The position numbers and the translations under genes were made by a program. From Velocimicrobium porci (GTDB lineage Bacteria > Bacillota > Clostridia > Lachnospirales > Lachnospiraceae), in NCBI RefSeq assembly GCF_009696045.1, contig NZ_VUMT01000004.1:98884-162883 (forward strand): 64,000 bases of DNA, read 5' to 3'. The notes under the pieces were generated by a model, which saw nothing but the letters and a program-made list of their open reading frames with translations, was not told where the DNA came from and did not search any database. Position 1 is the stretch's first letter. Each line of letters starts with the position of its first letter. This document shows positions 11,271 to 19,128 of the stretch, one piece after another.

Positions 11271-11350
11271 AAAAAGAGGTGTCTCTTTTGGTTCTTTGCC
11301 ATGAAACAATATAAATCTATGACTTAACCTACAGAGACACCCCTCTTTTT
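11271..11350 (-). terminator. Long-loop hairpin between the binding-protein and GH130 genes
   Basis: AAAAAGAGGTGTCTCT (11271-11286) pairs with AGAGACACCCCTCTTTTT (11333-11350), leaving a loop of about 46 nt. On the minus strand it ends in TTTTT. It separates the solute-binding protein gene from the downstream enzyme genes. Such intra-operon hairpins usually give partial termination or 3'-end protection and raise binding-protein levels; that role is inferred. Confidence 0.7.
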
Positions 11351-11372
11351 TACCTATCTTTGCTGGATTTTA

Positions 11373-12851
11373 TTATTTATAAGCTGCATCAATCTGTGCT
11401 TGTGCTTCTTCCATTACTTTATCAAATCCTGCTGTCTTTAATTCTTCACTAATCTTCTTGACTAATTCTCTTGGCTCTTTTGCACCTGTAAATAATTCAC
11501 TCTTATACTTTTCATATACAGAACGGCAGTTAGCAAGTTCTGTTTCAATCTTAGAAGTATCTAAGTTAAATCCTAATAATACAGATGGAGTTGCTTTTTC
11601 ATTTAATTCTTTTACTTCATCCCATTGATTAAATTCATCTGTTGATAATTGGGATACGTTAAAGAATGTTCCCTGTGTATATCCTGCCATTTTCCATTCA
11701 TTGTTGATTCTCTCAATTTTTCCATCATCTGTATAATTAAAGTTTTCACCTTCTAAGCCGTAGTAGAACGCATCTCTTATTTTAGAATCTGTATTAATTA
11801 ACTGTAAAAACTCTAAGCATTTTTCTGGATATTTTGTACCAGAATAAATTGCATTTAATGAACCACGAACTGTTGTATTAGATACTACTGTATCGCTGAA
11901 TTGAATTGCTTCTGCTTCTACACCCATATTAGGACCCCATGTGGATTTTGCTGCACCAGACCATCCTTGTGCTGTAAAGAACATTCTATACTCTGGAACC
12001 TGATCTGCATTTGGAGCATCTGCATTAATAATTCCTTCTTTATACATCTTATGAATAATATCTAATTGAGAAAGAATATCCTCTTGTTCTAACGCATTTA
12101 CTACAGTACGGGAATCATCATCATATCTTACACCTATAGGTGGAAGTCCGGCTCCCATTTGATCATATACAGAAAGAAGCATATCTGCACCGCTCTTATC
12201 CATTACATATGGAGATGTTCCTTCTCCGTCTTTAATTTTCTTTAACGCCGGCTCTAAGTCTTTGTATGTGTTGATGTTTTTATAATCAATACCATATTTT
12301 TCTGCCATTGCTTTATCCCATACAAAATATTGAGTAGCAGAGCTATCTTTATAAGTAGGAACAGAATAAATCTTATCGTTAATGGAAACTGCTTTCCAGT
12401 AATCTTCTGGAATATATTTGTATAATTCTGGTGCTGCTTTTGGTAATAAATCTGTAATATCTAAAAATGCACCTAAATTTACTTCTGAATTGTATTTTGT
12501 AGAATCTGTAAACAAAATATCAAAATATTCTCCGCCGTTTGTAACAACACTTCTTCTATTTTCCCAATCAGCCCAGGAAACAACTTCTACATCAATATTT
12601 ACACCAATTTTTTCTTCAAGAAGTTTATTTACATGTTCCTGCCATGCGTCGTAGTTACTTGGCATACCGGCACCAACCTGAATCCATTTTAATGTAACAA
12701 CTTCATCCTTTCCTTCTTCTTGACTTTCTTCTGTCTTTGCTTCCTGACCTCCATTGTTTGCTTCTTCACTCTTAGATCCACATCCTGCCAGTGAAGTAAC
12801 TGTCAATGTTAATGCTAGCATTGCAGCTGCAAATTTCTTCATTTTTCTCAT
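11373..12851 (-). CDS. ABC transporter sugar-binding lipoprotein (family 1)
   Basis: A 492-residue extracellular solute-binding lipoprotein. The N-terminus has a basic MRKMKK start, a hydrophobic stretch and the lipobox LAGC, after which comes an acidic Glu-rich linker and a periplasmic-binding-protein fold of the large LplA/YtcQ type. It would be lipid-anchored outside the membrane and deliver oligosaccharides to the two permeases encoded just upstream. No ATPase gene is present, so the importer presumably uses a shared MsmX/MsmK-type ATPase encoded elsewhere. The ligand is inferred from the mannosidase and phosphorylase genes to be a mannose/GlcNAc oligosaccharide. Confidence 0.9.
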   Translation of the reverse strand: MRKMKKFAAAMLALTLTVTSLAGCGSKSEEANNGGQEAKTEESQEEGKDEVVTLKWIQVGAGMPSNYDAWQEHVNKLLEEKIGVNIDVEVVSWADWENRRSVVTNGGEYFDILFTDSTKYNSEVNLGAFLDITDLLPKAAPELYKYIPEDYWKAVSINDKIYSVPTYKDSSATQYFVWDKAMAEKYGIDYKNINTYKDLEPALKKIKDGEGTSPYVMDKSGADMLLSVYDQMGAGLPPIGVRYDDDSRTVVNALEQEDILSQLDIIHKMYKEGIINADAPNADQVPEYRMFFTAQGWSGAAKSTWGPNMGVEAEAIQFSDTVVSNTTVRGSLNAIYSGTKYPEKCLEFLQLINTDSKIRDAFYYGLEGENFNYTDDGKIERINNEWKMAGYTQGTFFNVSQLSTDEFNQWDEVKELNEKATPSVLLGFNLDTSKIETELANCRSVYEKYKSELFTGAKEPRELVKKISEELKTAGFDKVMEEAQAQIDAAYK

Positions 12852-12915
12852 AAATACATCCTCCTTTTGCTATTTCATTGCCTCTATATAAACCCTTTTT
12901 GAGTCTATATCAAAA

Positions 12916-13845
12916 TCATCCCTTTACTGCTCCAATTGTCAGACCCGAAATAAAATATTTTTGGAAAAACGGATATGCACATGCAATTGGAACGATAATA
13001 ATAATTGCGATTGCCATTCTGGCACCTTCCTGTGGCATTGCATTTTTATATTGCTGTAATGTAACGCCCATTGCCGGATTCTTTGCAAGTGCCTGAATAT
13101 TTTGTAAAATGCTATTTAATAATGCCTGTAAAGAATACAGCTTATCCGTATTAATATACAAGGAAGACTGGAACCAGTCATTCCAATATCCAAATGTCAA
13201 AAATAATCCAATTGTAGCAATTACCGGTTTTGAAATTGGAAGTACGATTCTTGTAAATATGCTAAGCTGAGCAGCACCATCTATCTTCGCCGATTCAATA
13301 ATAGAATCCGGTATCGTCGTCCTAAAAAACGTCTTACAGATTATAATGTTAAAAGAAGATACCGCCAATGGCCAAATTAATGCCCAAACCGAGTTTTTCA
13401 AACCTAACATATTTGTGTTTACTACATAGGAAGCAATCATACCTCCATTAAATATCATTGGAATAAATACTACCATTGTCAAGAAACCTTTTAACTTATA
13501 GTTTGGTCTTGATAACACATATCCCATTGTTGTTGTAAGAATAATACCGATTATCGTTCCAACAATTGTTACAAATAGTGATACTCCCAATGCACGTAAT
13601 ATGGTTTCTCCCTCGCCAAGTAAAAACCTATAAGCACCTAGCGAAAATTCTTTCGGAATGAAAGAATAGCCATAACGTTTTAGGGTCTCCTCTGAAGTAA
13701 TGGAAATCATAAATACGAAAATAACCGGTAAAATACAAATTAAAGAGCATAAAACAAAAATAACATTAAAAATTACATTTGTTTTCGGTGCAATCCGATT
13801 TAAACGATTCATTCCTTCTTGCTCTACTTCTTTCTTCTTAGCCAT
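12916..13845 (-). CDS. Carbohydrate ABC transporter permease (YtcP/LplC-like)
   Basis: An inner-membrane permease of the MalG/LplC type with about six membrane segments. The EAA-type loop that contacts the ATPase is recognisable as ESAKIDGAAQLSIFTRIVLP. The upstream frame is open to 13887, but the Met at 13845 has a clear GAGAGGAGTG ribosome site about 8 nt before it and gives a normal N-terminus (MAKKKEVEQEG), so this start was chosen; it leaves a 16-bp gap after the other permease. It pairs with that permease to form the channel for the sugar importer. Confidence 0.9.
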   Translation of the reverse strand: MAKKKEVEQEGMNRLNRIAPKTNVIFNVIFVLCSLICILPVIFVFMISITSEETLKRYGYSFIPKEFSLGAYRFLLGEGETILRALGVSLFVTIVGTIIGIILTTTMGYVLSRPNYKLKGFLTMVVFIPMIFNGGMIASYVVNTNMLGLKNSVWALIWPLAVSSFNIIICKTFFRTTIPDSIIESAKIDGAAQLSIFTRIVLPISKPVIATIGLFLTFGYWNDWFQSSLYINTDKLYSLQALLNSILQNIQALAKNPAMGVTLQQYKNAMPQEGARMAIAIIIIVPIACAYPFFQKYFISGLTIGAVKG

Positions 13846-13861
13846 GCTTTTCACTCCTCTC

Positions 13862-14836
13862 TTATATAATTGCACTTTCATCATCAATCTTCTTTACAAT
13901 CCAGTTTGCTAACAGAATTGTAATACAGCATGCAACCGATTGGAAAAAGGTCGCCGCAGCTGTCATGCCAATTGGTGTTGACGACTGTAACGCATTATAT
14001 ACGAAGGTATCAATTGTTGCTGTTGTTGTAAATATAGATCCGGAAGCTCCTCGACTAATCTGATAGAACAGACCAAAATCAGAGTAGAAAACTCTACCTA
14101 TATTTAAAATAAACATCATGATAACTACCGTTTTTAAACATGGAAGTGTAATATAACGAACCTGCTGTTTTTTATTGGCTCCATCAATAACTGCTGCCTC
14201 ATATAAAGTTCCATCAATACCAGTAATACTTGCAAGGTATACTACCATGCTGTAACCCATTGTCTTCCACACTTGCATAAAAACCAGAATAAATGGCCAA
14301 TAGTTTTTCTCCATATACCACTGAACAGGATCTTTTCCCATGCTTGTTAAAATCTGGTTAAATAGTCCTTTATCTACACTTAGAAAAGCATAAACAAAAT
14401 ATGCAACTACAACCCATGACATAAAATGTGGAAAAAACATCATTGTCTGGTATACTTTTGACTTTCTCTTACTGTAAATCAGATTAATCATAATTGCTAG
14501 CGTAACCGGTATTAAAATCCCTAAAATAATAAAAACTACATTATACAAAATTGTATTTCTTAGAAGTACAACAATATCATTTGATTTTATTAAGAACTCG
14601 AAATTTTTAAAGCCTACCCATTCGCTATGTAACAGATTATACAAAAATCCCTTTCCAGGAATTATTTTATAATCTTTAAAAGCAATTATAATTCCAAACA
14701 TTGGCATGAAGCTGAATAGGAAAAACCAAATTGTAGTTGGCAATGCCAATAGTGAAAGTTCGGTATCATCTCTTGTCCAATGCTTCTTCTTATGCTTCTT
14801 AACAATTTGATTTTTACTTTTGTTAACATTACTCAT
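13862..14836 (-). CDS. Carbohydrate ABC transporter permease (LplB-like)
   Basis: A 324-residue permease of the LplB/YteP class, the first gene of the sugar transport and degradation operon. A basic N-terminus is followed by a membrane segment at about residue 32 and five more spans, with the EAA loop YEAAVIDGANKKQQVRYITLP. A strong AAAGGAGG-like ribosome site lies just before the ATG. It is transcribed away from the lacI-type gene, across a 393-bp T-rich intergenic region that should contain the operon promoter; no convincing minus-strand -35/-10 pair could be fixed there. Confidence 0.9.
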   Translation of the reverse strand: MSNVNKSKNQIVKKHKKKHWTRDDTELSLLALPTTIWFFLFSFMPMFGIIIAFKDYKIIPGKGFLYNLLHSEWVGFKNFEFLIKSNDIVVLLRNTILYNVVFIILGILIPVTLAIMINLIYSKRKSKVYQTMMFFPHFMSWVVVAYFVYAFLSVDKGLFNQILTSMGKDPVQWYMEKNYWPFILVFMQVWKTMGYSMVVYLASITGIDGTLYEAAVIDGANKKQQVRYITLPCLKTVVIMMFILNIGRVFYSDFGLFYQISRGASGSIFTTTATIDTFVYNALQSSTPIGMTAAATFFQSVACCITILLANWIVKKIDDESAII

Positions 14837-15104
14837 AAAGGATACCTCCTTTTACAATTTCATTTGTTTATCCCTTGAATATAGCTTAACATACTTTACA
14901 AAAATATTCAACAATTTTTTAACATTATTTTTTATATTTTTTTACATAAATACCAATTTTCTTTTTAATCCATAAACAAACTATTGTTTTTTATACATTT
15001 TTTCTATTTTTCAACCTCATTTTCCTTTCTATATTATATCTTTTTTTTGCCTCCATTTCTTTGTTTTCGCATCAATATTTTATCTTTTTTTAACTTTTAT
15101 TACT

Positions 15105-15122
15105 TAAAATCGTTGCATTTTA
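15105..15122. promoter_or_regulatory. Candidate operator palindrome for the LacI-type regulator
   Basis: TAAAAT-CGTTGC-ATTTTA is an 18-bp inverted repeat (6-bp arms, 6-nt centre with a central CG/GC) in the divergent intergenic region, 11 bp upstream of the lacI -35 box. LacI-family operators are palindromes of this size, but AT-rich palindromes arise by chance in such DNA. The rest of 14837-15229 is T-rich and holds no gene. Confidence 0.3.
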
Positions 15123-15133
15123 TTAAACCCCCA

Positions 15134-15162
15134 TTGTGATTTTTTACTTTATATGTTATAAT
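15134..15162 (+). promoter_or_regulatory. Promoter of the LacI-type regulator gene
   Basis: TTGTGA (15134-15139) and a perfect TATAAT (15157-15162) are spaced by 17 bp, about 65 bp upstream of the regulator start codon. It fits a housekeeping sigma promoter. Confidence 0.75.
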
Positions 15163-15229
15163 GTTTACAATTATTAAGAACATAACATTATTTTAAATTG
15201 AATTTTTCCGAAAAGGCAGGAACATTACA

Positions 15230-16285
15230 ATGAAAAAAATTACAATGCAAGATATTGCAAATGAACTTAATATCTCAAGAGTCACTGTTTGGAAGGTTTT
15301 TAATAATCATCCCGGAGTATCCGAGCCATTAAAACAGCAAGTCTTAAAAAAAGCACAAGAATTAGGATATCGTAAAATAGGACAGATTCCTGTTCAAGAG
15401 GAGCCAAACGTAACACCTGCTCCTTCCACAACAGACACAACTACGGTTTCTGTTGTAGTATCAAGACCGGAGTCTTCCATGTTTTGGACAAATATTATTC
15501 ACCAAATTGCAAAAGAATTGAATAAATTTCAAATCAATTTGATGTATACCTATCTACCTTCCCGCATGCCGGAACATTACACACTTCCAGCTGTACTTAC
15601 AGACGGAACTGTACAGGGAATTATTGTATTAAATGTTTATGACTTAGATATGTTTCACGCTCTCAATCGTCTAAACATTCCAAAGGTATTTCTTGATTCG
15701 ATAACTGCTGTTGCCCCTGAAGAGCTTACCGGAGATTTAATTTTATTAGAAGGGAAATCTAGTATCCGACAAATTACGAATTCTATTATTGAAAAAGGAC
15801 GAATAAAAATTGGTTTTATCGGAGATATTAATTATGCCAGAACTAACCTGCACCGTTATGAGGGTTTTCTTCAGGCAATGCAAGAGCATAGACTGGATGT
15901 AAATCCTGAATTCTGTATGACAACACCAATCGGTATTGACACCTATGCAGAAGAAATCAGTGAATTTTTAAATCATTTAAAACAAATGCCGGAAGCATTT
16001 ATCTGTGTCAGCGATTATGTCGCTCATTTTGTATTAAAATACTTATTAGAGCATAACTATAATGTTCCAGCTGATATAGCAATTTCTGGTTTTGATGGTC
16101 GCTCGGAATATTTAGATACACCAGATTACCTGACTACGGTACCCGTTGAAACAAGAGCTTTGGGGAAAAAACTTGCACGACAGCTTTTATATCGCATGCA
16201 GTATCCAGATTTTCCATTTGAGGTAATTTATCAATATTACAAAGTACTCTATTCTTCATCCACCGATTTTGATTACAAACTTTAA
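15230..16285 (+). CDS. LacI family transcriptional regulator
   Basis: A 351-residue repressor with an N-terminal LacI helix-turn-helix (MQDIANELNISRVTVWKVFN, residues 6-25) and hinge (QQVLKKAQELGY), followed by a periplasmic-binding-protein-like sensor domain with the late GFDGRSEYL region. A Pro/Thr-rich stretch of about 20 residues joins the two domains and is longer than usual. It is divergent from the ABC/glycosidase operon and very likely controls it in response to an imported sugar. The effector is unknown. Confidence 0.9.
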   Translation: MKKITMQDIANELNISRVTVWKVFNNHPGVSEPLKQQVLKKAQELGYRKIGQIPVQEEPNVTPAPSTTDTTTVSVVVSRPESSMFWTNIIHQIAKELNKFQINLMYTYLPSRMPEHYTLPAVLTDGTVQGIIVLNVYDLDMFHALNRLNIPKVFLDSITAVAPEELTGDLILLEGKSSIRQITNSIIEKGRIKIGFIGDINYARTNLHRYEGFLQAMQEHRLDVNPEFCMTTPIGIDTYAEEISEFLNHLKQMPEAFICVSDYVAHFVLKYLLEHNYNVPADIAISGFDGRSEYLDTPDYLTTVPVETRALGKKLARQLLYRMQYPDFPFEVIYQYYKVLYSSSTDFDYKL

Positions 16286-16303
16286 AAAGATATATTTAAA
16301 AAC

Positions 16304-16336
16304 TTGACAAAAATAAAAAATTGTGTCTACTATAAT
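16304..16336 (+). promoter_or_regulatory. Candidate promoter of the M20 amidohydrolase gene
   Basis: A perfect TTGACA (16304-16309) starts 19 bp after the lacI stop codon. It is followed by TACTAT at 16328 (spacing 18) overlapping a perfect TATAAT at 16331 (spacing 21). Transcription would start just before the hairpin at 16352-16389. Confidence 0.5.
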
Positions 16337-16351
16337 TAAATAATAATTACC

Positions 16352-16389
16352 AAAAAGCATACCGTTAACTGAAACGCCGTATGCTTTTT
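16352..16389 (+). terminator. Hairpin with T tract between lacI and the M20 gene
   Basis: AAAAAGCATAC (16352-16362) pairs with GTATGCTTTTT (16379-16389). It can terminate lacI transcription. Because a promoter-like sequence lies between lacI and the hairpin, it would also sit in the 5' leader of the amidohydrolase mRNA. Confidence 0.7.
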
Positions 16390-16409
16390 CAAACGATTGG
16401 AGTGTATTT

Positions 16410-17636
16410 ATGAAAAGTAAAGAAATATTACAGGAAGCTAACAATCAATCTGAAAAAATTATAGCTAACAGGCGTTATCTTCATACGCACGCCGAAACAG
16501 GATTTGACCTGACAGAAACCATTTCCTATGTAAAAAATGAACTTATTTCAATGGGTTGCACACCAGTTGACTGCGGAAAATCTGGCATTGTCACACTTAT
16601 AGGTGGTCAAAAAAATGGAAAAACATTTTTACTTCGTGCTGATATGGATGCACTTCCAATAGAAGAGGAGGCAGATGTTACTTTCCGCTCACAAACTGGA
16701 AAAATGCATGCTTGCGGTCATGATATGCACACTTCTATGTTGTTGGGAGCCGCACGAATTTTAAAAGCCCACGAATCTGAAATTGAGGGAACGATTAAAC
16801 TAATGTTCCAGCCAGCTGAAGAAATCTTCGAAGGTTCCAGCGACATGATTCATTCCGGCTTATTAAAAAATCCAGATGTCGATGCAGCTTTAATGATACA
16901 CGTTATGGCAGGTCTTCCATTTGAACCTGGTACTGTTGTTATATCCTCACCAGGTGTCAGTGCACCGGCAGCAGACTATTTTGAAATTCGTATTCAGGGA
17001 AAAGGCTGTCACGGTTCTATGCCAAATACCGGAGTTGATCCAATTAATGTTGCTGCTCATATTTTAATTGCCCTTCAAGAAATTAATGCAAGAGAACTGG
17101 CATTAATGGACAAAGCTGTATTAACAATCGGAACAATTAACGCTGGTGTAGCAGCAAATGTAATTCCAGACACAGCCGTTATGGGTGGTACTCTCCGAAC
17201 TTATGATGAAGACGTAAGAGATACCATCAAAACAAGAATGTCAGAAATCGTGTCAGGTATCGCCTCTACTTTCCGTGCAGAGGCAGAAGTCGTATTTGGA
17301 AGCGGTTGTCCAACTTTGGTTAACGATCAATCCCTTTCTTCTTGCGCTGAAAACTATCTAAAAGAATTACTTGGTCAGGAAAAGGCCTTTACATCTGAAC
17401 AGCTTCAGGCAATGTCCGGACCGGGAAAATCATCAAAGACGGCTGGTTCAGAGGATTTTGCATATGTAAGCCATGAAGTTCCTTCCATTATGATAGCATT
17501 AGCGGCCGGTCAGCCAGAAAAAGGCTACTGTTATCCACAACACCACCCAAAAGTAAAGTTTGACGAAACAGCTTTATCAACTGGAAGTGCTGTTTATGCC
17601 TATACTGCAATGAAATGGTTAGAAGAGCATAAATAA
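16410..17636 (+). CDS. M20 family metallopeptidase / amidohydrolase
   Basis: A 408-residue M20D-type amidohydrolase of the N-acyl-amino-acid/hippurate hydrolase group, which cleaves an amide bond with a dinuclear metal centre. Metal-site motifs are visible: LRADMDALPIEEE, HACGHDMHTSMLLGAA with the metal-binding Cys and His residues, QPAEE, and a late AGSEDFAY. The dimerisation domain lies in the middle. It has no signal peptide, so it is cytoplasmic. GGAG lies 7 nt before the ATG. The natural substrate cannot be read from sequence; a role in removing acyl or acetyl groups from imported glycan or peptide fragments is only a guess from the neighbours. Confidence 0.88.
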   Translation: MKSKEILQEANNQSEKIIANRRYLHTHAETGFDLTETISYVKNELISMGCTPVDCGKSGIVTLIGGQKNGKTFLLRADMDALPIEEEADVTFRSQTGKMHACGHDMHTSMLLGAARILKAHESEIEGTIKLMFQPAEEIFEGSSDMIHSGLLKNPDVDAALMIHVMAGLPFEPGTVVISSPGVSAPAADYFEIRIQGKGCHGSMPNTGVDPINVAAHILIALQEINARELALMDKAVLTIGTINAGVAANVIPDTAVMGGTLRTYDEDVRDTIKTRMSEIVSGIASTFRAEAEVVFGSGCPTLVNDQSLSSCAENYLKELLGQEKAFTSEQLQAMSGPGKSSKTAGSEDFAYVSHEVPSIMIALAAGQPEKGYCYPQHHPKVKFDETALSTGSAVYAYTAMKWLEEHK

Positions 17637-17694
17637 ATTAAAACTATAATCACCTTTCAATGGTATTTCGCCCACTTTACAAACTCAACAATAA

Positions 17695-17940
17695 CACACA
17701 AAAAAAGAAAATATCAATGATAAAACTTCTTACCGTATTACACTTAAAAATGATATTCTTCTATATTACTGTAATAACACCTTAAAATTGATTGCTAAAG
17801 GTGGGATATTAAGTGGAGATATTTATCAATTATATCGTTCTGAGTATTTGGAAAGTATGAAACAACAAAACAAAATGGTTTGTTTGCTGATTACTAAAAT
17901 TGAAGAAGATATAAAACAAATGTTGTCGTGGAAAAATTAA
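17695..17940 (+). pseudogene. Open frame without a start codon, probable gene remnant
   Basis: The frame is open for 81 codons and ends in TAA at 17938. Its composition looks protein-like (a hydrophobic stretch, then YLESMKQQNKMVCLLITKIE, ending MLSWKN), but no ATG or GTG lies near the beginning and no ribosome site is present. I do not recognise the family. It may be the 3' remnant of a gene cut off when the small island at 17.7-19.0 kb formed. Confidence 0.4.
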
Positions 17941-18011
17941 AAGTTTGTATATTATGTATAATTAATTATTATTTTTTTGATTGTTTTTCTACTGTTAATT
18001 CTGTAAAAGTT

Positions 18012-18020
18012 TGTTATAAT
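18012..18020 (+). promoter_or_regulatory. Extended -10 promoter of the type III antitoxin RNA
   Basis: TGTTATAAT is a perfect extended -10 element (TGnTATAAT). No good -35 is seen, which is common for extended -10 promoters. Transcription would begin near 18027, just ahead of the antitoxin repeats. Confidence 0.6.
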
Positions 18021-18026
18021 ATAGAT

Positions 18027-18195
18027 AAAGATATCTCTTTATCTTCCTGGTAGAAGATTTCTCGTAGAGCCACGAGAAGTAAATTAAAGAAAGCTCATAG
18101 AGAATATTTGGTTGTAGGGCGCAACCAAGTAAAAATAAAGAAAAGTCCACTGAGAAGATATCTTCCTCTGGTTTGGAAACAGACCAGAGGTTTTT
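18027..18195 (+). ncRNA. Type III antitoxin RNA with two pseudoknot repeats
   Basis: Two degenerate tandem repeats of about 49 nt start at 18058 and 18107. Each has a 7-bp stem (TTCTCGT/ACGAGAA in repeat 1, TTGGTTG/CAACCAA in repeat 2), a 6-7-nt loop, an AAGTAAA..AAAGAAA single-stranded core and a GAGAA tail. The loop contains GAGC in repeat 1, complementary to GCTC at 18093-18096. In repeat 2 it contains GGGC, complementary to GTCC at 18145-18148. Both stem and pseudoknot pairs therefore co-vary between repeats. A terminator and a toxin-like gene follow. This is the layout of ToxIN/CptIN type III systems, where the processed repeats bind and inhibit the toxin RNase. A further hairpin (ATCTTC/GAAGAT) precedes repeat 1. 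Confidence 0.75.
18165..18195 (+). terminator. Attenuating terminator between antitoxin RNA and toxin gene
   Basis: CCTCTGGT (18165-18172) pairs with ACCAGAGG (18183-18190), followed by TTTTT. In type III systems a leaky terminator at this place keeps antitoxin RNA in excess over toxin mRNA. Confidence 0.85.
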
Positions 18196-18213
18196 ACTAT
18201 AATGGAGATAACT

Positions 18214-18651
18214 ATGCAATATACATTTTTATCAAAGAAATTTTATGAAGATTATTCTAAAAATAAATACCCACAAATAGAAATGAAAGAAAATAGACCT
18301 TATGCTCATATTTATCTTGAATTATATGGCTATACTTTCGCCATTCCGCTTAGGTCGAATATAGACCATCCACATGCATTTTTTACAGATAAGAAAAATA
18401 AATGTGGTGTTGACTATTCTAAATCAGTTGTAATTACCAATCAAGATTATATTGATACGTCTACTAAAGTTTTCTTAAGAAATAACGAGTTTAAAAAATT
18501 ACAAGGAAAAGATTACCGAATTAAGAAAGAATTTCAAAAGTACATAGAATTATATAAAAGAGCTAAAACTGATAAAAATGTACCTCACAGAGATAAAATA
18601 ATAAGCTTTTCTACATTACAATATTTTGAAGAATACATAATGAAATTATAA
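18214..18651 (+). CDS. Type III toxin-antitoxin RNase toxin (ToxN/CptN/TenpN-like)
   Basis: A 145-residue basic protein resembling the ToxN/AbiQ superfamily of endoribonucleases, closest by memory to the CptN/TenpN branch. Recognisable stretches are YTFAIPLRSNIDHPHAF near residue 45, a CGVDYSKSVVI segment, YID then KVFLRNNEF, and a C-terminal STLQYFEEYI. The ATG at 18214 was chosen because GGAG lies 7 nt upstream; the in-frame ATG at 18202 overlaps that site. It lies directly after the antitoxin repeats and their terminator, and a terminator follows. The toxin would cut mRNA and often the antitoxin precursor. Exact subfamily is uncertain. Confidence 0.75.
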   Translation: MQYTFLSKKFYEDYSKNKYPQIEMKENRPYAHIYLELYGYTFAIPLRSNIDHPHAFFTDKKNKCGVDYSKSVVITNQDYIDTSTKVFLRNNEFKKLQGKDYRIKKEFQKYIELYKRAKTDKNVPHRDKIISFSTLQYFEEYIMKL

Positions 18652-18714
18652 ATGGTCTTTTAAAAGGAAAGAATTGAAAATAAAAAGTTATTTTAATTTA
18701 TAATCGTAAATTTT

Positions 18715-18746
18715 AGAGTTGCTACATTTGTAGTAACTCTTTTTTA
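18715..18746 (+). terminator. Terminator of the toxin gene
   Basis: AGAGTTGCTAC (18715-18725) pairs with GTAGTAACTCT (18730-18740), with one G-U pair and a 4-nt loop, followed by a T run. Confidence 0.85.
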
Positions 18747-18870
18747 TATAATCGGAAATTCCTTCTGCCGGAGGAACCTATAAAAAAAGTCCTGAATAAA
18801 AGCGGGCACAGAAACAGGGCGATTACTGAAAGAGGTCTATATAGAAACCTTCTTCTGGTTCATCACTATC

Positions 18871-19011
18871 CTAGTTGTCATCTTCGCTTAGGAAATAGTG
18901 CATGTCCAATAAATCTGACTCTGACATGTTTTTGACGAGTTTTGCAATCATCCTCTCGGGTGGGTTTTGAATGTATTTGTTGCGAAGTTCCTCTAGAGCT
19001 TTTGAATCCAT
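18871..19011 (-). CDS. Small acidic protein, possibly cut short by a TAG codon
   Basis: A 46-codon ORF starts at 19011 behind a GGGAG ribosome site and reads MDSKALEELRNKYIQNPPER, then SESDLLDMHYFLSEDDN before TAG. The frame continues after the TAG as DSDEPEEGFYIDLFQ to a TAA at 18823. The acidic continuation looks like genuine protein, so the TAG may be a nonsense mutation in a 62-codon gene. Small proteins of this style occur beside recombinases in mobile elements of Clostridia, but I cannot name the family. The 18747-18822 stretch next to it holds nothing recognisable. Confidence 0.45.
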   Translation of the reverse strand: MDSKALEELRNKYIQNPPERMIAKLVKNMSESDLLDMHYFLSEDDN

Positions 19012-19027
19012 GATTGTTTACATCTCC

Positions 19028-19047
19028 CTGTCTACTGATATAGACAG
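19028..19047. promoter_or_regulatory. Perfect palindrome upstream of the small acidic ORF
   Basis: CTGTCTA-CTGATA-TAGACAG is a 7-bp perfect inverted repeat. On the minus strand it lies next to a weak promoter (TTGATT, 17 bp, CATACT) that ends close to it, so it could be an operator for the small ORF. Confidence 0.35.
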
Positions 19048-19128
19048 TATGAAGCAGACAGGAAGATAAATCAAGAATCCTTTAAAATCCCTTAATATAG
19101 CTTATTTACTGTATTTCCAAGCATTTAC

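Noticed and set aside
14837..15229. A minus-strand promoter for the sugar operon
   Set aside because: Several ATTATA-like boxes exist but none has a matching -35 at a good distance, so no position was assigned.
18202..18213. Upstream ATG as start of the type III toxin
   Set aside because: That ATG overlaps the GGAG ribosome site that serves the ATG at 18214.
17995..18219. Minus-strand ORF across the antitoxin repeats
   Set aside because: It is antisense to the structured RNA and to the toxin start, without a ribosome site.
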